Positions 7,845 to 15,784 of a stretch of 16,181 bases of DNA are shown here, piece after piece. The DNA comes from Clostridia bacterium (lineage in GTDB: Bacteria; Bacillota_A; Clostridia; Oscillospirales; CAG-272), in the NCBI GenBank assembly GCA_017542695.1, contig JAFXWT010000364.1:1-16181 (forward strand). The letters run 5' to 3'. The number at the start of each line of letters is the position of its first letter. Positions within the stretch are counted from its first letter, which is position 1. A program made the position numbers and the translations under genes. A model generated the notes under the pieces. That model saw only the letters and a list, made by a program, of their open reading frames with translations. It had not been told where the DNA came from and ran no database searches.

Positions 7845-8110
7845 GTTAAATTGTGTCGGACACGTTTTCCATTATGGCCTTTTCAGAGAGGGGCGCGCTT
7901 AGGTGTGAGCGCTCCATGTGACAAATGGAAGATACCACCGACTGTATCCGCGCAGGAAATGGCGCGGCGGTCGCCCGTTAAAGCATAGGCAGATATGAAT
8001 CGAACACCGCCGTCGAGAGGCGACTGCGCTCGACTGACATCTGCCCAAGAGTAAAATTATTGAGTGGGACCGTGCGACGCACCTCGATTTATCGGGGCGC
8101 GTTTTTATTT
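7845..8110 (+). promoter_or_regulatory. Threonine T-box riboswitch leader of thrS
   Basis: The leader has the T-box parts in order. Stem I base: GTCGG (7855-7859) pairs with CCGAC (7938-7942). The upper helix TTCCATT (7867-7873) pairs with AATGGAA (7924-7930). The distal part holds CAGAGAG (7884-7890) and an AGGTGTGAG loop flanked by complementary GGGCGC and GCGCTC. The specifier position between the helices reads GATACCA, so the codon is ACC (7934-7936), threonine. A hairpin CCGCGC/GCGCGG follows (7948-7967), then a long stem GGCAGAT/ATCTGCC (7988-8045). The T-box proper, GTGGGACCGTGCG, lies at about 8064-8076 with TGGG as the tRNA-CCA-binding bulge. Uncharged tRNA-Thr should stabilise the antiterminator and turn thrS on. 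Confidence 0.93.
8077..8110 (+). terminator. T-box conditional terminator
   Basis: ACGC-A-CCTCG, loop ATTTAT, CGGGG-CGCGT (8077-8102) forms a GC-rich hairpin with one internal mismatch, followed directly by TTTTTATTTT. It competes with the antiterminator formed by the T-box sequence and ends transcription before thrS when tRNA-Thr is charged. Confidence 0.88.
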
Positions 8111-8155
8111 TGTCCCGGCAAAAATGATTATAATATGAGAAAGGAAATATACACC

Positions 8156-10075
8156 ATGAAAATCAAGATCAACGGAGAAAACTATTCCGTCGGCGAGGGA
8201 CTTTCCGCGTTTGACTCGGCAAGAGAAGCCGGCATCGAACTCTCGCGCGACGTAATCGCCGCCGAGATCAACGGCAAAACGAGCGACCTTACGACAAAGG
8301 TAAGCGACGGCGACGAGATCAAACTCCTCACATTCGCCGACGAGGGCGGCGCGCACACATTCCGCCACACCGCGTCTCACGTGCTCGCGGCGGCGGTCAA
8401 GCGCCTTTACCCGAACACTAAACTGACTATCGGTCCCGCCATCGAAAACGGCTTCTACTACGATTTCGACAGCGACACGACGTTTACTCCCGACGTTCTC
8501 GAAAAGATCGAGGCGGAAATGAAGAAAGTCGTCAAGGAGAACGCAAAGCTCGAAAGATACACGCTTCCGCGCGCCGAGGCGCTCGAATTTATGAAAGACG
8601 AACCGTACAAGGTCGAGCTTATAAACGATCTGCCTGAGGACGCGGAGATATCGTTTTATAAAATGGGTGACTTCACCGACCTCTGCGCCGGCCCGCACCT
8701 GTTCTCAACGGGCGCGATAAAGGCGTTCAAGCTGACGGCGTGCAACAGCGCATACTGGCGCGGCGACTCGAAAAACAAAGTCCTGCAAAGAATTTACGGC
8801 ACGGCGTTCCCGAAAAAAGAGGACCTCGACGTCTATCTTGAAAAGCTCGCGGAGGCAAAGCGCCGCGACCACAGAAAGATCGGCAAGGACCTCGGTCTGT
8901 TCATGACAGACGAACTCGTCGGCCGCGGAATGCCGATGTTCCTGCCGAAAGGATACACGCTCTGGCGCATACTCGAAAATTATATCCGCGACAAAGAGCT
9001 TCGTTCGGGCTATCAGCACGTTCTGACGCCGTGTGTCGGCACGGTCGATCTCTACAAGACATCGGGACACTGGGATCACTATCAGCAGAATATGTTCCCC
9101 GCCATGACCGTCGAGGACGACGTTTACGTGCTCCGTCCGATGAACTGCCAGCACCACATGAGGATATACGCAAATTCTCAGCATTCGTACCGCAATCTTC
9201 CCGTTCGTATTGGTGAGATCGCGCACGATTTCCGCTATGAAGCGTCGGGCACGCTGAAAGGCATCGAGCGCGGTCGCCACTTCTGCCAGAACGACGCGCA
9301 CCTTTTCGTCACGCCCGAACAGATCAAGGATGAGTTCGCAAAGGTCGTCGACCTCATCTTCACGACTTACAAGGATTTCGGCATCACTGACTATCGCCTC
9401 GTGCTCTCGCTCCGCGACCCTACGGACAAGGTCAAATATCACGACGACGACGAAATGTGGAACACGGCCGAATCGGCGCTGCGCGACGTGCTGAACTCCC
9501 TCGGGCTCGATTACACTGAGGAGATCGGCGAGGCAGCGTTCTACGGACCGAAACTCGACGTAAACGTAAAACCCGCCGTCGGCGCGGAATACACGCTGTC
9601 GACGTGCCAGCTCGACTTCTGCCTGCCCGCAAAATTCAACCTGACGTACATTGACAAGGAGGGCAAGGAACGCACGCCCGTTGTGCTTCACCGCGCCATC
9701 CTCGGCTCGCTCGACAGATTCATGGCTTATCTCATCGAAGAGACGATGGGCGCCTTCCCGATGTGGCTTGCTCCCGTTCAGGTAGAGATACTTCCAATCT
9801 CCGACGATCATGTCGAATTCGCAAATAAGGTCAAAGAAGCTCTTGCGGCACGCGGCATCGAGCGCGTTGAGGTCGATGCGAGAAACGAAAAGATCGGGTA
9901 CAAGATCCGCGAGGCGCAGCTTGATAAAGTACCGTATATGCTCATTATCGGCGCAAAAGAAGTCGAGAGCGGCACGGTTTCCGTACGCTCGCGCCGCGAC
10001 GGCGAGCTCGGCTCGCTGAGCGTCGACGAATTTGTCGCAAAAGCGGTCAAAGAAGTTGAAACGAAAGAAAGATAA
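8156..10075 (+). CDS. thrS: Threonyl-tRNA synthetase
   Basis: 639 residues, full length for bacterial ThrRS. It attaches threonine to tRNA-Thr and edits mischarged Ser-tRNA-Thr. Domains in order: TGS (about 1-61); the editing domain with H71-x3-H75 and C177AGPH181; the class II catalytic core with zinc ligands C331 (MNCQHHM), H382 (NDAHLF) and H512 (VLHRAILGS); motif 2 FRYEASGTLKGIERGRHF; and an anticodon-binding domain from about 540. I chose ATG 8156 because it begins the TGS domain and has AAGGA at 8141-8145. An open frame running back to 8060 crosses the T-box terminator and is not a real start; ATG 8135 is a weaker alternative. Expression is controlled by the T-box leader and ends at the hairpin 10082-10106. 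Confidence 0.97.
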   Translation: MKIKINGENYSVGEGLSAFDSAREAGIELSRDVIAAEINGKTSDLTTKVSDGDEIKLLTFADEGGAHTFRHTASHVLAAAVKRLYPNTKLTIGPAIENGFYYDFDSDTTFTPDVLEKIEAEMKKVVKENAKLERYTLPRAEALEFMKDEPYKVELINDLPEDAEISFYKMGDFTDLCAGPHLFSTGAIKAFKLTACNSAYWRGDSKNKVLQRIYGTAFPKKEDLDVYLEKLAEAKRRDHRKIGKDLGLFMTDELVGRGMPMFLPKGYTLWRILENYIRDKELRSGYQHVLTPCVGTVDLYKTSGHWDHYQQNMFPAMTVEDDVYVLRPMNCQHHMRIYANSQHSYRNLPVRIGEIAHDFRYEASGTLKGIERGRHFCQNDAHLFVTPEQIKDEFAKVVDLIFTTYKDFGITDYRLVLSLRDPTDKVKYHDDDEMWNTAESALRDVLNSLGLDYTEEIGEAAFYGPKLDVNVKPAVGAEYTLSTCQLDFCLPAKFNLTYIDKEGKERTPVVLHRAILGSLDRFMAYLIEETMGAFPMWLAPVQVEILPISDDHVEFANKVKEALAARGIERVEVDARNEKIGYKIREAQLDKVPYMLIIGAKEVESGTVSVRSRRDGELGSLSVDEFVAKAVKEVETKER

Positions 10076-10081
10076 TATCAA

Positions 10082-10106
10082 AAAAGGGCGCGCCTCGCGC
10101 CCTTTT
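10082..10106 (+). terminator. Rho-independent terminator after thrS
   Basis: A perfect 11-base stem AAAAGGGCGCG / CGCGCCCTTTT with a CCT loop, starting 6 bases after the thrS stop. It lies only 13 bases before the NUDIX start codon, so the NUDIX gene depends on read-through or on a promoter within thrS. Confidence 0.92.
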
Positions 10107-10119
10107 ACACAGGTGAGTT

Positions 10120-10575
10120 ATGCCGAAGATCAAACTTTTCAATATGATAATGATTTGCCGCGGCGATGAAGTCCTCGTGCTCGAACGCGCAGCGAGCGAC
10201 TGGCCGGGGCTGACGTTCCCGGGCGGTCACGTCGAGCCGGGCGAGAGCTTTACGGCGTCGGCGATCCGCGAAGCAAAAGAGGAAACGGGGCTCGACGTCA
10301 AGAACGTCGAGCCGTGCGGCGTCGTTCACTGGGCGAGTCCGGACGGCGACAGATACATCGAATTTCTTTATAAATCGCATGATTTTTCGGGCGAAACGCT
10401 CGACGGAACGGATGAGGGCAAGATATTCTGGATGAAGCGCGCCGAGCTTGAAAAATCGGATCGACTGTCGCCGAATTTCGAGCATTATCTGCCCGTCTTT
10501 TTCGGAGACGGATTAACCGAGGCATTTTTCGAGTGGGACGGAAAGTCGTTCGACGGCGTGCCGAAATATCTATGA
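10120..10575 (+). CDS. NUDIX hydrolase, MutT/8-oxo-dGTP diphosphatase-like
   Basis: 151 residues with a complete NUDIX box at residues 36-58: G36, E42, R50, E51, E54, E55 and G57 in the standard spacing GX5EX7REX2EEXG. These enzymes hydrolyse nucleoside diphosphates linked to another group. The compact single-domain form with the PGGHVEPGES segment resembles MutT-like sanitising enzymes, but the substrate cannot be told from the box. The ribosome binding site AGGTGAG (10111-10117) sits directly between the thrS terminator and ATG 10120. No separate promoter is visible in the 44-base gap, and the gene has its own terminator downstream. Confidence 0.92.
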   Translation: MPKIKLFNMIMICRGDEVLVLERAASDWPGLTFPGGHVEPGESFTASAIREAKEETGLDVKNVEPCGVVHWASPDGDRYIEFLYKSHDFSGETLDGTDEGKIFWMKRAELEKSDRLSPNFEHYLPVFFGDGLTEAFFEWDGKSFDGVPKYL

Positions 10576-10587
10576 TCACATATAAAC

Positions 10588-10611
10588 AGCCGACCGCGCG
10601 GTCGGCTTTTT
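10588..10611 (+). terminator. Rho-independent terminator after the NUDIX gene
   Basis: Stem AGCCGACC / GGTCGGCT with a GCGC loop, then a T-run on the plus strand. On the minus strand the tail is only GTTTATA, so it may serve the converging SGNH gene (stop at 10613) weakly as well. Confidence 0.88.
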
Positions 10612-10612
10612 A

Positions 10613-12076
10613 TTATTCCGAAACTATCCAGTCCCTGTATTTTGCCCAGAAATAGCCGAGCTGATAGTCGTTCACCGCTTCGGCGGGAACGTAAAACCGA
10701 GCTTTTTCATTCATTCCGCGGCAGAGTCCGTCGCGCGGGTCGTCGACAAAGCAATCGACCGTCACAAGTTCGGGATCCGGCTCGAGAATGTGTATCTTTG
10801 TCAGCTTCGGCGCGCCCGCGAAAGCGCCGTTTTCAAGCTCGCGTATCGACCTTGAAACAGTCACCTCTTCAAGCTCCGCGCATCCGTTAAGCGCGCCCGC
10901 ACCGATCATAATTACGGCTTTTTTGTTATAAACGACGGGCGTTATGAGCGTTTTTTGCGCCTTTCCTTCGTCGCTCACGCCGACTATCTTGTAGCCGACG
11001 AGCTTGCCGCCAACGTTCATTTCGGCGAAAGTGAAATACTTTTCGTTTTCGTCAAATTCCACCGTCGGAAATTCGGGGTCGTCCGGCTTTTCGGGCACGG
11101 GCGGGATATCGACGGTCTTCTTTATTTCAACGCCGAGAGCCGTAGCGATGTCCTTTGCCAAAGTTGCCGTGTGAAGCGTCATCCCCGCGTCGTTGACGTG
11201 GAAATTGCTGTCGTAAAAATAACCGCTCCGATAAAGATAATCGTTCGGGTCGCTGATGCGCTTTGCCGTGAATTTTTCGTCGATGAACGATGTAAATTCA
11301 TTGAGCGTCCCGAGCGTCGTCGACGGATCTATACCGTCCTCGTTAACGGGCGAGAACGAGAAAAGCACCGTAGCGCCTTTCGTTTCGGCTTTTTTTGTGT
11401 ATTCGTTCACGTAGTCGATGAAGTCGGTAGAAATAATGTCAGGCGAAAATTTCACCGTTGTATTAGAGTCGTATCCAAGCGTCATTACGTTATACGGGCG
11501 CTCGTACGAAATATCTCCGTACTCGTCAAACGACGCGCGGTTGTATATCCCCGACGGGTCGAGATGCTCAGACGCGAGCGCATATTTGACCTTTTGGTAC
11601 GTGTATTTCCAAAAGCCGCCGATCATTTTCGGCGCGTCTTTTCCCGACATTTTCAAAAGGATAGAAAAGTCGCTGTCGGCGGCCTGCCAAGCCGCTTCGG
11701 CGTTGAAGTAGAGCGAATACGTCTGCGGGTCCGTTTCCGGTGCGATAATGATGACGTCGCCCTTTCTGATCGCGCCGAGCGAAAGATCGAGCATGAGCTT
11801 CGTGCCGAGAGTGGCGTAAAGCCCGAAATTCACGACAGGCATACCGACCATTTCTTCCATCAATCCCGAATCGACGCCGAACGGAACGCTGCTGCCGCCG
11901 ATGACAACGATCTTCGGCTCTTTTATCGAATAAAGTCTGTCGACCTTGTATTTCAGCTCGCCGAGGAACGTCAGATCAAACTGCGGAGGGATGAAAAATC
12001 CGAGCGAGACGACAAAGATAAACGGTATCAAAAAGCACAAAAGGCAAGCGATGAAGCATTTCCATGATTTTTTCAT
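10613..12076 (-). CDS. Membrane-anchored SGNH acyltransferase-like protein with C-terminal BspA-type LRR
   Basis: 487 residues, last gene of the acylation cassette. A hydrophobic N-terminal anchor (about 8-30) places the rest outside. The SGNH-like domain (about 55-315) has G60-G61-S62-S63 ... G67 as block I (nucleophile probably S63), N83-x-G85 as block II, and D289-S-N-F-H293 as the Asp/His pair. A proline/acidic linker (about 323-345) leads to a C-terminal LRR_5/BspA-like module with GAGALNGC and ENGAFAGAPKLTKI repeats and the characteristic end YVPAEAVNDY ... WAKYRDWI. SGNH partners of MBOAT proteins (DltD, AlgJ/AlgX, PatB types) transfer acyl groups to extracellular polymers. A GGGGGG ribosome binding site lies just before the start, 15 bases after the MBOAT stop. 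The exact SGNH subfamily is unclear. Confidence 0.78.
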   Translation of the reverse strand: MKKSWKCFIACLLCFLIPFIFVVSLGFFIPPQFDLTFLGELKYKVDRLYSIKEPKIVVIGGSSVPFGVDSGLMEEMVGMPVVNFGLYATLGTKLMLDLSLGAIRKGDVIIIAPETDPQTYSLYFNAEAAWQAADSDFSILLKMSGKDAPKMIGGFWKYTYQKVKYALASEHLDPSGIYNRASFDEYGDISYERPYNVMTLGYDSNTTVKFSPDIISTDFIDYVNEYTKKAETKGATVLFSFSPVNEDGIDPSTTLGTLNEFTSFIDEKFTAKRISDPNDYLYRSGYFYDSNFHVNDAGMTLHTATLAKDIATALGVEIKKTVDIPPVPEKPDDPEFPTVEFDENEKYFTFAEMNVGGKLVGYKIVGVSDEGKAQKTLITPVVYNKKAVIMIGAGALNGCAELEEVTVSRSIRELENGAFAGAPKLTKIHILEPDPELVTVDCFVDDPRDGLCRGMNEKARFYVPAEAVNDYQLGYFWAKYRDWIVSE

Positions 12077-12091
12077 ATTCTTCGCCCCCCA

Positions 12092-13543
12092 TCAGAATTG
12101 GAAGTAGATGAACGTGCTCGCTCCGCCGACGGACAGCAACATTATCCATGCGACGGCGACAGCCCATATCACCCACAAAACAGTCGTTTTTCTCGACGAT
12201 GCGACGACCCCCTCCGCCGCTTCGCTTGAAGTTATCACGTCAAGCTCCGTCATGACGATTATCGACAGCACGGCGACGATCGCAGCCGTTACACCGATAC
12301 CCATCGAGGAGAGCGTTCCGCTGATGCTTCCCCACCCCGTGAACAGCTTGCCGAGGAGTATTCTGATGTCGGAAACGCTGTTTGCACGGAAGAAAATGAA
12401 CGCAAACGACACAAGAAGGAAAGTCGTCGTCTTGCGGAGCGCGACGAACCAAAATGCGTCTGTCTTTATCTTCATTTTCGCCCAAAGCGCCTCGCGCGGC
12501 TTTGCCGTCAGCTCGCCGACGATGCGGAACAGCGCGTGAAGAACGCCCCAAATCACAAACGTCCAGTTAGCGCCATGCCACAGCCCGCTGACGAGGAACA
12601 CGATGAAAATGTTGAACATCTGGCGCGCGCGGCCGCGTCTGCTGCCGCCCATCGGAAAATAGATGTAATCGCGGAACCACGTGGAAAGACTGATGTGCCA
12701 GCGCGCCCAAAATTCCTTTATCGACTGCGCTTTGAATGGTCGGTCGAAGTTTTTCATCAGCTTGATGCCCATTATCCGCGCACAGCCGATGGCGATGTCG
12801 GTATATCCCGAAAAGTCGCAGTATATCTGAACGGTGAACATCAGCGACGCAATGGCGACGCCCCACCCCGTCGCATCGGACGCGGAGTTATATACCGAAT
12901 TCACGTAGTTTGCGAGCAGGTCGGCGACGACAATTTTCTTAAAAAAGCCGACTGCCATTTTTTGCAGACCGACGCGCGCGTTTTCCGCCGTCAGCGGATG
13001 CTTTTCACGTAGCTGCGGGATAAGGTTTCCCGGACGCTCGATAGGACCCGCGACAAGCTGCGGAAAGAACGTCACGTAAAGCGAAAACAGCACGAAATCG
13101 CGCTCGACCGGCTCGTTTCCACGGTAAACGTCGATGACGTAAGACAGCGTCTGGAACGTGTAAAACGAAATGCCGACGGGGAGAACGAGGTCGAGTGTAA
13201 AGTCGTATGTATTCCCGGTCATCGCGCCGAGCGCCCATCCGACTGAATTTGCAGCGAAATTATAGTATTTGAAAAAGAACAGCACGCCGAGACACGACAG
13301 AAGCGTCACGACAAGGCATAGTTTTTTGACCGATTTTTTCTCGGTTTTTTCCATTATTATCGCGCTGAAATACGATACCGCCGTTGTGAACAAAATGAGG
13401 AAAACGAGCTTTACGTTCCACGCAAGGTAGAACACAAGACTCATCATAAGCAAGCTCACTCGGCTCCACTTCTTAGGCAAAAGGAAGTAAAGCGGCAGCG
13501 TTATCGGGAAAAATATCAAAAATTCACCTGAATTGAACGTCAT
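12092..13543 (-). CDS. MBOAT-family membrane O-acyltransferase (AlgI-like)
   Basis: 483 residues with about a dozen hydrophobic segments. MBOAT signatures are clear: FKYYNFAANS (91-100), LPVGISFYTFQTLSYVIDVYRG (121-142), YCDFSGYTDIAIGCARIMG (241-259), FWARWHISLSTWFRDYIYFPMGGSR (278-302) and VSGLWHGANWTFVIWG (318-333). H323 is the conserved catalytic histidine and H283 the second conserved His. The C-terminal FIYFQF ending is typical of the AlgI group. Such proteins move an acyl group, usually acetyl, from the cytoplasm to an extracellular acceptor through an SGNH partner. Its start overlaps the small membrane protein's stop by 4 bases. No acyl-carrier or ligase gene (dltA/dltC) is nearby, so polysaccharide O-acetylation is more likely than D-alanylation. 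Confidence 0.94.
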   Translation of the reverse strand: MTFNSGEFLIFFPITLPLYFLLPKKWSRVSLLMMSLVFYLAWNVKLVFLILFTTAVSYFSAIIMEKTEKKSVKKLCLVVTLLSCLGVLFFFKYYNFAANSVGWALGAMTGNTYDFTLDLVLPVGISFYTFQTLSYVIDVYRGNEPVERDFVLFSLYVTFFPQLVAGPIERPGNLIPQLREKHPLTAENARVGLQKMAVGFFKKIVVADLLANYVNSVYNSASDATGWGVAIASLMFTVQIYCDFSGYTDIAIGCARIMGIKLMKNFDRPFKAQSIKEFWARWHISLSTWFRDYIYFPMGGSRRGRARQMFNIFIVFLVSGLWHGANWTFVIWGVLHALFRIVGELTAKPREALWAKMKIKTDAFWFVALRKTTTFLLVSFAFIFFRANSVSDIRILLGKLFTGWGSISGTLSSMGIGVTAAIVAVLSIIVMTELDVITSSEAAEGVVASSRKTTVLWVIWAVAVAWIMLLSVGGASTFIYFQF

Positions 13544-13803
13544 TTGGCTTTCCTTCCTTCGATTATTTCAAACACAAGGCGCAGCGCAAGCGTCGCAAGC
13601 ACGAGCACGAGAACGTCGCACAGCGAGCATTGTTTCCATATAAACACGCCGCAAGACGCCGCGAGAAAAACCGAATCTACGATCGTAAAGACGCGGCGGT
13701 GTTTTTTTATCAGCAGATATTCAATAAGTACAAGTACGACCGACAGCGCGAAAAGCACCGTCGGCCATACCGATACAAACAAGAGATTTGTATCCGAAAA
13801 CAT
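13540..13803 (-). CDS. Small three-helix membrane protein of unknown function
   Basis: 87 residues with three predicted membrane segments (about 10-32, 38-56 and 62-80) and a basic loop KKHRR between the first two. I do not recognise the family. It starts two bases after the lipoprotein stop and overlaps the MBOAT start by 4 bases (ATGA). Its ribosome binding site is poor, so it should be translated by coupling with its neighbours. The overlap on one side and the 2-base gap on the other argue for a real gene and for a role with the MBOAT, for example an accessory subunit. That role is inference only. Confidence 0.7.
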   Translation of the reverse strand: MFSDTNLLFVSVWPTVLFALSVVLVLIEYLLIKKHRRVFTIVDSVFLAASCGVFIWKQCSLCDVLVLVLATLALRLVFEIIEGRKAK

Positions 13804-13805
13804 TA

Positions 13806-15734
13806 TTATTTACCGTCTTTCTCCGCTTGCGCCACGATATACGGCACAAGTTGTTTTGTGCGGACGACCGCGCCGTCCCATGTGAAATGCCACTGCGAAT
13901 TGTAGCGGTATTCGTAGTCGACGAGCAGATCCTTATAATCGCTAACGATATGGATAAGTTCGGGGAATGCGCTCTTGATCTTTTCGATATACGCAGCGTA
14001 CGCCGCGTCGCTGATACCGTCTCCGTCCTTGATCATCGCGGCGGGAGCAAAGTATATCTTCGTTCCGCTTTCACTGATCTTTGAGATCAGCTCGGACATA
14101 TAGAAGTAAAATTCGGGATACTGGTTGAAATTATAGTCCTTACTGCCGTCCTCATGCGCTCTTAAAGAAATGAGGTCGCCGTAAACATCATAGCTTCCGT
14201 ATTCGCCGTATGCGTTCGGCTCCTTTGTCTGCGAGTATGAATCCGGCACGAAATCACACGCCGTCACGTGCTGTCCCGCATATGACGAATACGTCGAGAG
14301 CACGCCGTTAAACTCGGAAACGTCGACGTTTCTGAACGCGTCGTAATGTCCCGAAACGACGCCCCAGAGTCTATCCGTAAATCTCGTGTCGCCGAGCATA
14401 TACGAGCCGAGCTCTGGCACCCACATGATGATGTCATCCTCGGTGACGAGCTCCTCGAACCAGTCAAAGAAGAATGCCGCCGTCGCGTTGGCGTTGGAGC
14501 CGACGTTGATAACGCAGTATTGGCCGCCCAGCGCTTCGTCGATCTGCTTGCATTCAAATCCGTAGAGCGATCCCGATCCGCCGTACATCACGAGCTTCTT
14601 TATTCCCTTGCCCGCCGCGTAAACGAGGCGGTCGAGTTTTGTCGTCGACTGAGTCTGCATCCAGTTGCGGAACATGCCGAGAGCGGCGTTGATCCGCAGA
14701 TGTTTCAGCTGTCCGTGGTCGAACGCATTGTCGGTGATATATGTGAGCGAGTCGAACATCACGAGCGATTCGATATCGCTCCCCGCGAACGCCTTGTCGT
14801 TGACGGTTCTCACGTTTTTCGACAAAATGACCTTCTTCGCCGTCGTGCCCTTGAATGCGCCCGCGCCCACGGTTATCACATTCGCGCCGCCGAGCGTGTC
14901 GGGAATGACGACCGTCTCGTCCGTACCCTTGTAAGCAGTGATCGTTGTGGTCAAACTCGACCTTGTGTATTCAAAATCGGCTTCGGGGCTTTGTTTTTCC
15001 CAAATGCAGTAAAGCTCCGTCACGCCCTTGTCGTCTGTAAATACGCGCGAGCCGGGGCTTACCGCCGTGCCGCTTCCGTCGGGTTTCGTGTTATACTCGG
15101 AAAGCGTATATCCTTCGCGTGTAAAATATCCCTGTTCGGGAAGCGTCACGGGGCATTTGTACCAGACCGCCGAGAATTTCTGCTCGTATGTGTTTCCGCC
15201 GCCCTGCGCCGTGCCGCCATTGGCGTTATATATCACCTTGAAGCTGTAATTTGCAAAAATATTCGTTTCTTCGGACACGGTGAGCGTATACGTCGTCTTT
15301 GTTTCGGCGGGTTTCGCTCCGTTGACTATCGTCTCGGCGTAAGTGCCCGACGAAAGCTGCGTCGGTAAGGTCCAGCCGTCAAAAACTAATCCGTCGTTCA
15401 TTTCGATATTCAGCGTGACCGTTTCTTTCGAGCCGACGCCCGCTTCGACGTTTGCCGTCACTTTGCAGTACGCGGGATTATATATAACGGAAACATATTT
15501 TCCGAATTTTTCTTTCACGGGATCGTTTTTGACGATCTCGACAACGGGCTCTTCCCCGCCCGACGACGTGGTAGCTTCCGTAGTCGCTTCCGTTGCCGAC
15601 GCTGTCGTCGTCTCGGCTGTCGGCTCTGTCGTCGCGGCGCTTGTCCCCGCCGTCGTATCGACGGGAGTCGTCGTGCACGCCGCGAGAAGCGCGAGCATCG
15701 CCGCCGCCATTATCAATGCAAGTATCTTTTTCAT
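13806..15734 (-). CDS. Lipoprotein with InlB-like repeats, BspA-type LRR and a degenerate SGNH-like domain
   Basis: 642 residues, first gene of the cassette. A signal peptide ends in lipobox L17-A-A-C20, so the mature protein should be lipid-anchored outside the membrane. A threonine/alanine/glutamate-rich spacer (21-60) follows. Residues 80-165 resemble a divergent InlB B-repeat and 165-247 a clear one (VIYNANGGT ... YNTKPDGSGTAVSPGS ... LYCIWEK). Residues 252-350 are BspA-like LRRs (VGAGAFKGT, VNDKAFAGSD). Residues 378-642 align by eye with the SGNH domain of the downstream membrane protein, but G388 replaces its Ser63 and N612 its Asp289, while H616 is kept. It may be a non-catalytic partner that binds the polymer or wall. 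An AAAGGG ribosome binding site and a good promoter lie upstream. Confidence 0.78.
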   Translation of the reverse strand: MKKILALIMAAAMLALLAACTTTPVDTTAGTSAATTEPTAETTTASATEATTEATTSSGGEEPVVEIVKNDPVKEKFGKYVSVIYNPAYCKVTANVEAGVGSKETVTLNIEMNDGLVFDGWTLPTQLSSGTYAETIVNGAKPAETKTTYTLTVSEETNIFANYSFKVIYNANGGTAQGGGNTYEQKFSAVWYKCPVTLPEQGYFTREGYTLSEYNTKPDGSGTAVSPGSRVFTDDKGVTELYCIWEKQSPEADFEYTRSSLTTTITAYKGTDETVVIPDTLGGANVITVGAGAFKGTTAKKVILSKNVRTVNDKAFAGSDIESLVMFDSLTYITDNAFDHGQLKHLRINAALGMFRNWMQTQSTTKLDRLVYAAGKGIKKLVMYGGSGSLYGFECKQIDEALGGQYCVINVGSNANATAAFFFDWFEELVTEDDIIMWVPELGSYMLGDTRFTDRLWGVVSGHYDAFRNVDVSEFNGVLSTYSSYAGQHVTACDFVPDSYSQTKEPNAYGEYGSYDVYGDLISLRAHEDGSKDYNFNQYPEFYFYMSELISKISESGTKIYFAPAAMIKDGDGISDAAYAAYIEKIKSAFPELIHIVSDYKDLLVDYEYRYNSQWHFTWDGAVVRTKQLVPYIVAQAEKDGK

Positions 15735-15784
15735 ATTTTACGCCCTTTCTTTCGCTTAAAGAAGAAAAAATTTCTCTGTTTATA

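Noticed and set aside
8060..8155. In-frame extension of thrS upstream of ATG 8156
   Set aside because: It would start inside the T-box antiterminator and cross the terminator hairpin, and the TGS domain begins at 8156 with a ribosome binding site before it.
8705..10081. Long open frame (458 codons) on the minus strand opposite thrS
   Set aside because: It mirrors the codon bias of thrS, has no recognisable domain, and lies opposite a certain gene.
10955..12067. Long open frame (370 codons) on the plus strand opposite the SGNH membrane protein
   Set aside because: It is rich in Arg, His and Val with no domain, signal or ribosome binding site, as expected for an antisense shadow.
14346..15368. 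Open frame (340 codons) on the plus strand opposite the lipoprotein
   Set aside because: Same antisense composition, and it covers the well-supported LRR and repeat domains of the minus-strand gene.
10613..15734. A dlt (teichoic acid D-alanylation) operon
   Set aside because: No D-alanine ligase or carrier protein gene is present, and the MBOAT has AlgI-like signatures.
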